A stretch of 64,000 nucleotides of DNA from Limnanthes douglasii subsp. nivea (Eukaryota > Streptophyta > Magnoliopsida > Brassicales > Limnanthaceae), in contig JAUPFV010000001.1 in the NCBI GenBank assembly GCA_036936605.1, positions 33,179,900-33,243,899 of the forward strand. Reading direction: 5' to 3'. A model generated the notes under the pieces. It saw nothing but the letters and a program-made list of their open reading frames with translations, had not been told where the DNA came from and made no database searches. The position numbers and the translations under genes were made by a program. Of the stretch, positions 22,601 to 33,160 are shown one piece after another; the stretch's first letter is position 1; the number at the start of each line of letters is the position of its first letter.

Positions 22601-23831
22601 ACACAAACTTTGAACCCGTCCTTGAACCAGTGGTTCATCCATAGCTAACAAGTTAATCGATCCGGGTCCGCATATAAATACTATATTGTTGCATCAAACT
22701 TGTCACATTTAGAGTCCAAAATCATTAATGAACTTAATGCTTCGAATTTGGATTAACAATCTCTTGTGGTGTCGTGCTTGGATTTTTTAACCACTACTTT
22801 GGCCTATGACAAAAGTTGTTAACTTGCCATTCTCTATCAAAATGTGTATCTTTTTATTTAATGCTATATAATTTGCAGTATCATGTCCAATGTCATTGTG
22901 ATACTTGCAATATCTATTATTGCACCATTCCCTTGGCCTATTTATTGAAGCTGGCTTTTTAAAATTTACTTGACTCTTAGATTTCTCATAGATAGTCGCT
23001 ACATTATCAGTTAGCTCCACAAAATATTATGGTATTATCCACTGATTTGGTCTTGGCCAATGAGGTTGATAGTTATACCCATGAGCTGGAGCCCCTCATA
23101 TTCGAGGAAGTAAATTAGTATTAGTCCTCGGATGAGGTGGTTCTTGAGAATTGAAAGTGTGTATTTGGTTCCCTTGACCAGTAAATGCATGTATAGAAGT
23201 TCATGGAGTAGAAATTGAACTAACTCGAACCCTGGTAGACTATTTAACTTTAATTTTCTCTTCAACTTGAGCCATACAAACTCTAAATATCAAAGCTCTT
23301 CTTCTAGTTGTCTCTTAGGCCAAATCCCCCATAATTAAGCCTTGTCTAAAAGCTGTCATAGAGGAAAGTTCTTCACAATCCTCTAACTTTATTTTTGTTA
23401 ATACAAATCACATGGTGTTATATTTTAACGTTTCCCCCACAACTTGTTTTCATTGTATAATTGTGTCACAATTGGCTCATATTTCCTTGCTTCCTAAAAC
23501 AATATCTTTGAAATGGAGTATAAAAATTATAAAAATGGTAATAGATCCCCTCAAAATCCTATTATACCACTTCAAACCAGTACCCTTAAAAGTTTGAGAA
23601 AAAGCTCCACAAACCAGCCTATCATTATCCTCGAAATTCATCATATAATTCTTGAATTGTTAAATGTGGTCATTAGGATCTTGTGTTTGATCAAACTTTT
23701 ATACCTTTGAAATATCAAAACGCTTCCTAAGCGGTATAGATCTGATATCAGAAGATAACGGAGAATTCATCCAGTCTACTCATTACATATATTGATAGTA
23801 TCCCTTAGTTCCCATTATTGCATACAGATTT

Positions 23832-24060
23832 TGTAGGGAATATTGGGTAAGTATATTCCGCTTTTGTATATAAGTAAGAATACTCCGATCTCCACAATAG
23901 TGTGATATTGTCCGCTTTAGGCCCACTGGCCCGCACGGCTTTGCTTTTGGTCCACTTCCAAAAGGCCTCACACTAATGGAGATGTATTCTTAACTTATAT
24001 ACTGATCTTTCTTCCCATATTTAACCGATGTGGGATGTGGGATTTTGGTCGCACCTAACA
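23832..24060 (-). repeat. TRIM-like LTR a (subfamily 1)
   Basis: 229 bp, starts TGTAGGGAATATTGGG and ends GTCGCACCTAACA. Contains GATATTGTCCGC and CGATGTGGGATGTGGG blocks common to this LTR type. Confidence 0.85.
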
Positions 24061-24417
24061 ATCCTCCTCTCGAACAAAGTACCACTCTAGCCTCCTCTCA
24101 ATTGACTTCCATCCGCCTACTCTAGTCAGGTGAAGAGAAACCTGAACTCTAGAGCTTTATAGGGCGGATCTATCTGCTCTGTGCCGCTCCTTGATCAAGC
24201 CACCTGCTTGATGAGCCATCTGGCACTCCCTATTTAGATGAATCTGCGCCGCTCCATGATCAAGCCACCTGCTTGATGAGCCATGGCGCTCCATCTATCC
24301 AGCAGATCATTCACCTTAAGTATGGCTCTCGGCTTCTGGTATGATGTTCGCAGAATTTCACCCACATCACAACCCACCACATCGCGTTCCGTCTGGGCCT
24401 GGTGCTCTGATACCATT

Positions 24418-24588
24418 TGTAGGGAATATTGGGTCAGTATATTCCGCTTTTGTATATAAGTAAGAATACTCCGATCTCCACAATAGTATGATATTGTCCG
24501 CTTTAGGCCCACTGGCCCGCACGGCTTTGCTTTTGGTCCACTTCCAAAAGGCCTCACACTAATGGAGATGTATTCTTAACTTATATAC
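24418..24588 (-). repeat. TRIM-like LTR b, truncated (subfamily 1)
   Basis: Matches LTR a nearly base for base, then stops at CTTATATAC where inverted sequence begins. Confidence 0.85.
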
Positions 24589-25264
24589 GGAGGTGGAATA
24601 TGCAAACTGGACCCCCATATTCCCAACATGTGGTATCAGAGCTCCAGGCCCAGGCAGTACGCGATGTGGTGGGTGATGTGGGTGAAATTCTCATTAGTCG
24701 AACATGATGAATTAGTAGCCCTGCTCAAGACCTTTGTTTGGAGTGCCCGTGGCTTATCAAGCAGTGTGGCTTGATTTGAGGCTCATCAAGCATTGTGGCT
24801 TGATTGGAGAGATCCTCGTTTGGAGTGCCCGTTGCTCATCAAGCAGTGTGGCTTGATTGGAGTGTATCAAGACGGTGGTACTTGTTTGGAGTGGTGCTAA
24901 GGAGCAAGGCAGGATGGTCGAGATCAGATAGATCCGTTGTAAAGGCTCTAGAGATCAGGCAGCCCCAACCTGATTAGAGTGAGCGGATGGATGTCAATTG
25001 AGAGGAGGCTAAAGTGGTACTTTGTTCGAGAGGAGGATTTGTTAGGGTAGCCCCACATCTTGTTTTCATTGTATACACACTGCTTGATAAGCCACGGGCA
25101 CTCCAAACAAGGGTCTTGAGCAGGGCTACTAATTCATCATGTTCGACTAATGAGAATTTCACCCACATCACCCACCACATCGCGTACTGCCTGGGCCTGG
25201 AGCTTTGATACCACATGTTGGGAATATGGGGGTCCAGTTTGCATATTCCACCTCCGTATATAAG
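24580..25264. repeat. Large inverted repeat (189-bp arms, ~307-bp loop) inside the TRIM-like element
   Basis: Arm 1 24580-24768, arm 2 25076-25264, reverse complements with a few mismatches. Each arm contains the first part of a subfamily-2 LTR plus the primer site and 5' internal sequence. The left junction is at the 9-mer CTTATATAC, the reverse complement of GTATATAAG found near the LTR start. Confidence 0.9.
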
Positions 25265-25452
25265 TAAGAACACAACCGATCTCAACACTAGTATGATATT
25301 GTCCGCTTTGACACCCGAAGGCCCTCACGGATTTGCATTTGGTCCACTACCAAAAAGCCTCACCCTAATGGATATGTATTCTTAACTTATATACTGATCT
25401 TTCTTCCCATGTTTAACCGATGTGGGATGTGGGATTTTGGTCGCACCTAACA
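25216..25452 (-). repeat. TRIM-like LTR d (subfamily 2)
   Basis: 237 bp, starts TGTTGGGAATATGGGGG. It shares the 3' half with LTR a but differs strongly in the first 60 bp. The primer site variant GGTATCAAAGC (minus strand) is adjacent at 25202-25213. Confidence 0.85.
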
Positions 25453-26158
25453 GATTTTGATCTCTTATGTTAACGTATTAATTGGTCGTATTTCCCTCAT
25501 AAAATAAATCGTCCATTATATGTCGAGGTTTACTTCTTTGTTTGATTTATATTTCTTACTTGACTTTCGATGCCAACCTCCTCCCCCCTTCAAAAATTTT
25601 TGATGCCTTCTTTGTATCAACAAATGACCCTCAGAATTTGAGCTAGAGAATTCACTATCACTAAATGAAATATATCGTTGTTTATCCTTTTTTATCTTTC
25701 CGCGAAGAACAATGTTTCATGTCTAATTGAAAATGTGTTTTTTATGATCTCTTCGAATCCGATGAACTGTATATGATTCGTTAGATTGATTTCCCCCCTC
25801 ATCTTTTTCCTTAACTAGACGCACTTCAGATTTCAATCTACCAGATCGAATTTGATGTTCTCTCTATGCATACTAATTATGTAAAGCAATTATAATTTAT
25901 AACAGTTGATTCATTCGATTTTCAATCTTAGATTGATTACAATGCTCGAGAAATTTATTATTACCTCGACTTTCTTCCCTGACACTTACTTCCTTGTGTA
26001 AATATGACTTAATAGCTTCAATTGCTTCACGAACCGCTGGATCAACTCTTGTCTTCTCTGGTTCCATTATAAGCAACATTATTAACTATGAATTTTATCT
26101 TTTCAGATTTTAGATTTGTTATCTAGGTACCTTAAATCTCTCCCATTTTGATCGCCAA

Positions 26159-26487
26159 CATTAAGTGTAAGAGATATCTTGATGAATAAAATGAATTGAA
26201 TCTGTGTTTGTGGAAAAGAAGATGGAAGTATTGGGAGAAAATTAAAGTTTGAAAATTCTAAGAGAGAAACAGTTTAACAGTACTAAAGTAATAAAATTCG
26301 AACCATTTGTTCAATGTCCTATGCGCTATTTATAAGCATACGAGAAGACTTCAACTGAAGTAGTTACATAAAAGGACAAATTGCATTGTGGTCCTTTATA
26401 TTTACAAATAATACAAATCTTCTCTTATAACTTTACAAGTTATTGATAGTAACCTTAATGTTATTATCTCAAGTCCGTGATAATTCA
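26159..26487 (-). repeat. Tat-2 right (5') LTR with TATA box
   Basis: About 329 bp, close to the 328-bp LTR of the intact-structure Tat element at 34353. The minus-strand TATA box GCTTATAAATAGC lies near 26323-26340. The inner edge is set by a primer-binding-site-like TTGGCGATC...TGGGAG at 26140-26158. The outer edge is inferred from where similarity to the left LTR ends. Confidence 0.6.
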
Positions 26488-27350
26488 TGTCCTTAATGTT
26501 GGTTCAAGTGGATTCAGGATCCAGAAAAACAACAAGGTGAGAATAATGTTCCACCAGTAGTAACCACCAAAATAATTCACTCTTAAACTGTTTACGTACA
26601 AGACTTGAGATGTTATCATGTAAATCATAAACAAAAATCCTAACATACTATTAATACTACTTTCAAACTATAACAACACTTATTGCATATAAAAAACATA
26701 AAATACAAATTACTTGGCGGTAATTTTATGAGTTACTGTGAATTTAGCATCTCCGTACCATAATCCGGAATGAACTTTTTTTTCCGGAGAGAACCCACAA
26801 CCGCTACTCAACGAGTGCTCACATAATAAACCATCAGTCTGACGCAATAGCCTCCAAACCAAAACCAGAAGGTAAACTACACAAAGTGACATACTCAAAC
26901 CAAAGAAGCGTTTGTAAAAGGCATCAAACACTTGAACTTTTACTCACGAGCTTATTTGTTGCACCAACTCGGCTGCCCCTTTTGGAGGCCATCCGAGACG
27001 AACTGATCTACCAACCCATGAAATCTAATCCATTATATTGGTATTCGTAATATAGTAACAAACTCAAAAAAGATCTGAAGTACTCTGTCCATTTGGTATT
27101 GGTAATATAGTAACAAACTCAAAAAAGATCTGAAGTACTCTGTCCATTTAGATATGTCTAATTATAAGTAAATGAAATATCCGGTTTAGCTAAAATAAAA
27201 CAAATTAATCAAAGGCCAAAGCTATTTCTCCCATGAAAATTATTATTTCCTCCATAATTTGAAAAAACCTCCATGTTGATATTTCCTCCATAAAGGAAGT
27301 TACAAATTTTTCATTTTACCCATTTTTTCTTCACAAAACCATTACCCTAA
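26488..27350. other. Spacer between Tat-2 and the host-like island
   Basis: Contains a minus-strand open stretch (26710-26931, with a hydrophobic run VVYLLVLVWRLL) and a possible upstream exon near 26945-27010 (GWPPKGAAELVQQ). I recognise no family, and no complete gene can be built. Confidence 0.3.
27040..27149. repeat. Tandem duplication of 55 bp
   Basis: Two adjacent near-identical 55-bp copies (GGTAT-T-GTAATATAGTAAC...CTCTGTCCATTT), with one base difference visible. Confidence 0.9.
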
Positions 27351-27374
27351 CATACCATTACCCATTCAGTACAA

Positions 27375-27580
27375 AAAACCCATTATTCACAAAACCAGTA
27401 CCTTACAAAACAGATTCGAAGAGAGAGAAGCCTTGGAGAAGAAAACCCATTCTTCACAAAACAGTACTCTACAATAACAGAATCGAATAGAGAGAGAAGC
27501 CTTGGAGAAGAAAACCCATTCTTCACAAATCCAGTACCTTACAAAACAGATTCGAAAAGAGAGAAGCCTTGGAGAAGGTA
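27375..27580 (+). repeat. Three tandem copies of a ~68-bp unit before the BUB1/MAD3-like fragment
   Basis: The block AGAGAGAAGCCTTGGAGAAG recurs at spacings of 69 and 67 bp (positions about 27424, 27493, 27560), each preceded by AAAACCCATTCTTCACAAA. The third copy ends in GGTATGA, a plausible splice donor, so the repeats may lie in a 5' leader. Confidence 0.8.
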
Positions 27581-27710
27581 TGATTTCTTCATTTTCTTTG
27601 CTTTTTCATTTTTCGATTAGGGTTTCCATTTGTGTCTGTTGTTTCGACTTGGGTTCGCCTTGGGATAAATCACTGTTTAATAATTTTTTTATGCATTGAG
27701 CATGTGATTC

Positions 27711-27903
27711 CGAGTGGGCATCTCAGAATCACATGATTTTTTTAACCGAGCAACAACTGATTCCGAGTGACCCTCTCGGAATCAGTTGCACATTTTTTTT
27801 TTGAAAAATTGCAACTGATTCCGAGTTGCCTTCTCGGAATCAGCTGTTGCTTGGTTCCAACTTGTTTGCAACTGATTCCGAGAGGGCCATTCGGAATCAA
27901 GTG
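27711..27903. repeat. Array of four related short hairpins (CAACTGATTCCGAG ... CTCGGAATCAGTTG)
   Basis: Four palindromes of about 35 bp or less: 27711-27735 (CATGTGATTCCGAG, diverged), 27754-27788, 27812-27846 and 27869-27903. Spacing is 43, 58 and 57 bp. The stem arm CAACTGATTCCGAG is conserved while the 5-7 base loops differ. Confidence 0.9.
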
Positions 27904-28430
27904 CAAAACCCCAGTATACATACATCTATGGATGGATCCATTTCGTGTATACACTCACTGGTCTCGAATTCGCAGGAAGATTAAGCAGGAACTCGACAAT
28001 TGGCACTCGGGTAAAAGCTCCGATGCAGATCTAAACAAACTGGTTATCAACTGTACCTCAACTTTCAAGAACAATTCGCAGTACTAAAATGACATCAGAT
28101 TCCTCAAGATTTGGTTCCTATACGTAATTCTCTATCCTAATCTTACTCACTCGTGCAAATCGAATCGGAAATCTAGTGTTTCCGGTTGCAATTTATGAAT
28201 GATGTTTATGATATGCTTTCGTCTTTAGTTCTTATCAATCTGTACTTGTTGGTGTTTTGAAGAGGGAGAGAGTTCATAGGTTTACTAATATGCTTCGAGC
28301 TACTGGACGTTCAACCCTTGTTTAATTTCGTTTTTTCAGATCGATGGTGCGGAAGATTACGAAAGCATTTTCAGAGAAATGGAGGAGATGAAAATTTGCA
28401 TAGACCATTCATGCCTCGATGAATGGTATG
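27904..28430 (+). pseudogene. BUB1/MAD3 (BUBR1-like) N-terminal domain fragment
   Basis: Two exon-like segments match the Mad3/BUB1 homology region I of spindle-checkpoint proteins. The first (about 27930-28122) reads DPFRVYTHWSRIRRKIKQ, then NTCTSTFKNNSQY-type sequence, a TAA at 28084-28086, and NDIRFLKIWFLY before a donor GTAATT. The second, after TTTTTTCAG at about 28332-28340, reads IDGAEDYESIFREMEEMKIC and ends near a GTATGTT donor at about 28426. In checkpoint proteins this region is a TPR-like fold binding kinetochore and APC/C partners. No further exons (kinase or GLEBS motif) appear before the convergent XBAT35 gene. The in-frame stop and truncation indicate a gene fragment. The family match is by eye. 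Confidence 0.6.
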
Positions 28431-28440
28431 TTTTAGTTCT

Positions 28441-28729
28441 TGAAGTTAAAGGGAGTTGCTATTAGCATACAAGGATATACTATTCACTAGTTTTAGAGAT
28501 TTCAAATTATAAAGGAAATAATAATTTTCATAGAAGAAATAGCTTTGACTTTAATCAAATACAAAAATGTAGATTAAAACTAGTTCCGCATCAGGTAATA
28601 AACCGAGTTCAGAATCACATAGGCGTAATACTAAGCTTTGTCCAAGTTATAACCAAATTTGCTACCTCGAACTGCTCCCATGCCACATAAGACGACTATA
28701 ATACATCTGGATTCCAGGTCAATCCGTGT
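28441..28729. other. Intergenic region between convergent host-like genes
   Basis: AT-rich; probably contains the 3' untranslated region of the XBAT35-like gene (minus strand). Nothing else recognised. Confidence 0.4.
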
Positions 28730-31541
28730 CTAAACACGGTACAACTTGACCACATGGTCAATTTTGGCACGACAAACGGGGCAACCCCATTTTTTGGCTT
28801 GGATCTTGTTCAAACAAGATATGCATCCTGCGACATGTCCGCAAGGAACACAAGCCGCTTCAGGTGAACAGTCGAAACATATCACACATGGTGAGTACTT
28901 GATTGGACTTATATCTACGGCCAAATCGTCTGACCTGAAATCTAGGATGCTATTACCCTCTAATTGAGATGAATCCTCAGTAGTGCTAGCTGCATGTGTC
29001 GTGTGATTTGGTTTCAGTCGTTGTAGAGCAGAGGCCGAGGCGGATACTGTAGGTTTTCCACTATGACTTGATCCGTTTTCTATTTCGATCCGAGTTCTTG
29101 ATCGAACGGAGCTAGCTTCACGTGTCATCCATTTTATTGGCTGACCCTGATGTAAACTACTTGGTGCACCCCATTTGTCTTCTTTCCTTTCGATTACGGG
29201 ATTAGGTGACGATGGACCAATAGTGCTTGAATAAATAGTCTGGTCATCCACAATTACCAAAGAAGCCGAAGTTTGATCTCTTGACCGGTAAGGTAGAATG
29301 CTATTGTTCTGCAATGGGTTACCGCTAGAACTAGCTTTTTGTGTTGGCAATTTTGGAAGACTTTCTTTTGGTGTCGAGCGAATCGAGGCCGATGGCTTAC
29401 TTACAATAGGATTTGAACTGGTTGAAGCACTTGCGTCGTTGTTGGAATAGCCATTAAAATTGGACATCACTGGATTTGAAGATTGAAGTGAGGCTTTGAT
29501 TGCCATTGCTAATTCTACATCTTCGGGTTCCGGTGGTGCAGATATTTGAGGATCATGGGGACATATAGGATTTGTTGAAAAAAGACGAGCACTCTGTCAT
29601 TTCAAACGACTTGAATTAACAAGGCACGTTAAAGCATAAATATGATTCATGGAATCTTCAATCTAGAAACTTCATGAGGAAACATTTGGTTGTAGTCAAA
29701 TTGTATTGCTCATCTTTCTAAGGAAGTCGCACTTTGCGAGGAGCAAGACCATATTAAGTCATAGGTGAAAGACAAGATGCTTATATATATACTAACCAAA
29801 AGAGTTGTTTCATTTTAAACTAGAATGCATAAGTGCTTCAAAACTTCAGCACAGCAACAAAGAACTTTATCTACCTCTTGAATTCCAACGAATGCAGTGC
29901 AAAACAGCTGAACCTGTTGTCTGTCACCTTCCACTGCAGGACTAAGTTCGATGTGTCTTTCTGAGAGATGGAAGAAAAATATCAGCACGGATAAATAGAT
30001 AGAAGCACGTCACAGTTTTCTGGCAAAATAAAAACTAAAAAACACTAGACGCTTTGTAGCAATGAAATTGCGAAAGTCATTGTGTTGCCTAAATACAATA
30101 CAGTTGTATATCGAATGCTTACTTAGTTCCATATCGCTCTGCTTTTCGCTTACCCGCACTATGACAAAAAAGAGAGGAAATAAATTAAATTGCGGAACTA
30201 GAACTTGTATGTCAACTTCAAACCATAGTATTGAAATTCAACAAAGTGTAGTAGTTTTAAGAACTTACTTGTGCCGATAATAATAGCTGCCAAAGAACCG
30301 GATTCGTTATGCTTTTGTTCTATATTGACTTTGCATGGTGTGATTACCCAGTAAGGCCGTGAATCCTGGACTTCATAAACAATAACATAAGAACATTTAC
30401 AAAACCAGGAATAACAAATTGGAGCACAACAATAAACTTGAAAGCACGAAAATTAGTTAACATAAAAATATCATTCTATCTTTCGAATTAGCAAGCTCAC
30501 ATAACGAACCTGCAAACCGTGATATATGGCCAGCTCTAACTGGAAAGAGTCTGAAGGATTACGGGAAGTACTTGGCAAAACAACAACCCATCTGAAGAAA
30601 GTTCATACCCAACAATTACAATCATAAAGCCATGGATTGTTTGAAGGGACTATAACTAATTGCATATGAACAGACTGAAAAATTTCAATACATGAACCCG
30701 GTTTACTTAATACTCACCTTTTCTGTTCACGCATCAGCATCCAACCAGAGAATAAGGAAAGATGGCTCTACAGAATCATGAATAATTGATGACTCAGGAA
30801 TCTTTATTGCTTTACACAGAAATTACTAAGTTTCCACACAAAGTTAAGTATACCTCAATTGTACGGACAACATCACACTTGCCTTTTTCCCTAGCAAGTT
30901 CAATCGGAGTTTGACGATCATCATTCATTAGTAATGGATCGGCTGTAGAGTCAAGCTTTCAGATGCTGAAGATTAAGTATCCAAAGTGAATCACAGTAGT
31001 AGACTCTACAACTTACCACCATTTGAAAGAAGTAGTTTAACAGTTTTTTCAAGGCCTTCTCTGGCTGCATGATGTAAAGGAGTCCCTGCCTGATGACCTG
31101 ATACCGCAAAGTAAATAAGAGATGACAGCAACCAATCCAATATATATAAATATACACATACTTGTATCCCAAGGTAACAAATATATGAGAAAGAAAGATG
31201 GCACCTCGGCGATAGGCATTCACATTAGCCCCAAGTTCTATCAGCGTCCGCGTTGATCTGTAGAGCCAAGCTTTCGTGCACGTCGCAATTAGCGGTGTTA
31301 AGCCTTTCTTATCGACCCACTTCTCCATTTGAAAGAAGTAAACATAACCAGGACAGAAAAAGAGTGTAAACAGCTCTAAATAAAAAAATATGTAAGAAAC
31401 GTCGAAAAGCTTCATTTGTTTTCTTGGTAATGAATGTACCTCAAGATCTGCACCGGCTGCGAAAAGCTCTCTGGTCCCATCAACATCACAATATTTTGCT
31501 TTCTTGTACAGCATCTCATCCTTGGATGGTGTTTGGCCCAT
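28730..31541 (-). CDS. XBAT35: XBAT35/XBAT34-like ankyrin-repeat RING-type E3 ubiquitin ligase (about ten exons)
   Basis: Probable E3 ubiquitin ligase. Start MGQTPSKDEMLYKKA at 31541. Exons inferred from splice sites: 31440-31541, 31205-31319, 31017-31097, 30854-30942, 30718-30767, 30510-30591, 30269-30365, a doubtful small exon near 30123-30163, 29875-29960 and 28730-29593, about 535 codons. Exons 2-4 encode ankyrin repeats (GLTPLIATCTK, TLIELGANVNAY, AGTPLHHAAREGLEKTVKLL, DDRQTPIELAREKG). Exon 10 begins with PPEPEDVELAMAIKASLQ, typical of this subfamily. The C terminus is a C3HC4 RING: CVICFDCSPEAACVPCGHVAGC...CPVCRAK. Frames join cleanly with no stop, so the gene looks functional. Arabidopsis XBAT35 has splice isoforms with different localisation and acts in ethylene-related growth. 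The XBAT34/35 choice is by resemblance only. Confidence 0.85.
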
Positions 31542-32397
31542 GTTAGAAATGTAACAGCCCCCGAGAAGGAAAAAAAAAGTTATGTTTTGCAAAGAGCAGG
31601 ATTATAGTTATGACTATGAAAGATGAGTTTTAATTCAGTCCTACTCCCATTAATTAGTTAACTAATGTTTATGTTTGTCTGAAAATGTCATTACTACGTG
31701 AGAGACACAATCCAAGACATGAACACGTTTAGTTTTGCACAGTGGGATGCTTGACTTGCTCCATATGTCGGCCCGGTCATTAACGAAATGGGATTTGGTA
31801 AAAGGAAAAACGATTTTGCCTATGTGGACTTGTGGAGTGGTAGACTGGTAGTACACGAAAAATCGGAAGTATATTGCTATTTTTTTAACACTTCTATTCC
31901 TAATATAAAAACTAATTTGTACACTGAAATATTCCAAATCTCCGGAATTAATAGCATTTTCTTTTTTGTGATCCAAATCGTATCTGAATTTTATAGGTTT
32001 AATAGTTATAAAATGAATATCTTTTATAAACCGATGCCTTAAGATTAAATTTAGCATTTTTAGAATAGATTTAAGGTCAAGGATAGTGTAGTAGACGAAT
32101 TTAAGAGTTATAGAACAAACAAAAAGATAAAATATTCGGCTATTGAATCCATAAAAAAGTAACAGTAAAACCCTTTCTCAATTTTGAAACTCGGGAGAGG
32201 CCGGCGAAGAACAACTAATATGTCTAAAAAAAAAATATTTTTTAGTATTATTATTTTGTTCATGCGACAGTGGTAAACGCTTTTTCCGGCGATCTCTTTT
32301 TTTTTTAATCTATTATTATTATTTTGTGTTTTGTTGTTTCTTTAATATATCTGTAACTTCTTGGGAGAAAACATCATGTTTTTTGGGTTTTAAATTT
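31542..32397. other. Upstream region of the XBAT35-like gene
   Basis: Probable 5' leader and promoter of the minus-strand XBAT35-like gene, then AT-rich spacer up to the MULE. Open frames here (31662-32057) have no recognisable content. No clear TATA box was assigned. Confidence 0.4.
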
Positions 32398-32927
32398 GGG
32401 TTAAGTACCATTTAGTACTCAATACTCAAAGTAATTTCCACTTAAGACCCATATTTTGATATATCTCTAAGAAATGTCCGTTTTTGTGAAATATTTATTA
32501 TCTAAAACCCATTAATACCTTTTATACCCCTATTTAGTTATATAAAAGCTTTCACATTCGTATTTGACTTTTTTTTCTCTTTAAACTTTTATATGTGACT
32601 TTAACAGTGCACTACTATCGTAGGTAATTCTCCATTTTTAATCGATTTTTTGTTTTTTTGTTGATTTTGATTGTGTTTAGGTTAATTTCGCAGTTAGTTT
32701 TGTTGTTATAGGTTAGGATTTCGAGTTTTTTTGAAATTTTGTATCGCGTAACTGTTTAGGTTTTTCGATCTGTTTCTTTTTTTGTGCTTTTAGTATTCAT
32801 TTGTATTTTACGTTGTTAATGCAGTATATTGGTGGTATTAGCATTAGTTTTCGTTTATTTTCAGTTAGTGATTCAGTTTTTATAAGTTTCAGTCTGCACG
32901 TAACTGTTTTCTGTTTCTACGAAGCAG

Positions 32928-33145
32928 ATGCGCAACAAGTATTAAAAGCCTAGTTATAGTTGCAAAACGTGTATGTTTTTCTGGTTTTGTTGATGAAATA
33001 TATATTTTTTGTAGATGCGAAACGTTACCATTTTTGTTCTATGAAGATGCGAAACGTCAATGTTCTTGATATAGATGATGCGAAACATGTTTTATAGATA
33101 GATGCAAAACTCTTATATTGTTTGCTAATAATAGATGCGAAACCT
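32928..33145 (+). repeat. AGATGCGAAAC motif cluster 1
   Basis: About six plus-strand copies or near copies (AGATGCGCAAC, AGATGCGAAAC, AGATGCAAAAC) spaced about 30-85 bp, upstream of the transposase coding region. Confidence 0.85.
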
Positions 33146-33160
33146 TTGTCTAATGCAGGT

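Larger units (their letters stand above)
23832..25452. mobile_element. Chimeric, internally inverted TRIM-like LTR element inserted in Tat-2 gag
   Basis: Flanked by a 5-bp direct repeat GATTT (23827-23831 and 25453-25457) and by terminal LTRs in the same orientation (23832-24060 and 25216-25452), both TGT...CCTAACA. Between them lie an internal region ending at a minus-strand TGGTATCAGAGC primer site (24404-24415), a truncated second LTR (24418-24588), a plus-strand LTR end with its own TGGTATCAGAGC (24631-24642), and a further internal segment. The outer LTRs belong to two different subfamilies. There are no open frames of significance. Size and tRNA-Met primer sites fit a TRIM-class non-autonomous element. 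It has no 5S-rRNA-like LTR segment, so it is not Cassandra. Confidence 0.85.
22600..26079 (-). pseudogene. Tat-2 gag, decayed and split by a TRIM-like insertion
   Basis: The N terminus is open at 25897-26079 (MLLIMEPEKTRVDPAVREAI, 60 codons). The frame decays towards 25458, is cut by the insertion at 23832-25452, and continues at about 23830 down to 22790. The zinc-knuckle region reads NRYCKYHNDIGHDTANY (about 22870-22930): the last Cys of the expected C-x2-H...H...C pattern is Tyr. Non-functional. Confidence 0.7.
14103..26487 (-). mobile_element. Decayed Tat-lineage Ty3/gypsy element, minus strand (Tat-2)
   Basis: The minus-strand order from the right is LTR (26159-26487), primer-binding-site-like TTGGCGATC...TGGGAG (26140-26158), gag, protease, RT, RNase H, extra RNase H, integrase. 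On the opposite strand near the 3' end come a tandem-repeat block, an antisense ORF, and a degenerate LTR remnant ending at 14431. Left and right LTRs share about 100 bp (ATAATACAAATATCCTC..., GATAATTCAT). The position of the left edge is an estimate from the right LTR length. Gag is interrupted by a 1.6-kb TRIM-like insertion. All reading frames are broken. Confidence 0.75.

Noticed and set aside
23832..25452. Cassandra-type element
   Set aside because: Cassandra LTRs carry a 5S rRNA-like segment; none is visible here.
31662..32057. ORFs on both strands upstream of the XBAT35-like gene
   Set aside because: No recognisable domain or splice context; treated as promoter and spacer.
33122..33160. 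Start codon at 33122 for the transposase
   Set aside because: The first codons translate a motif copy (GATGCGAAACC) and precede a TGCAG acceptor-like site; coding similarity begins after it.
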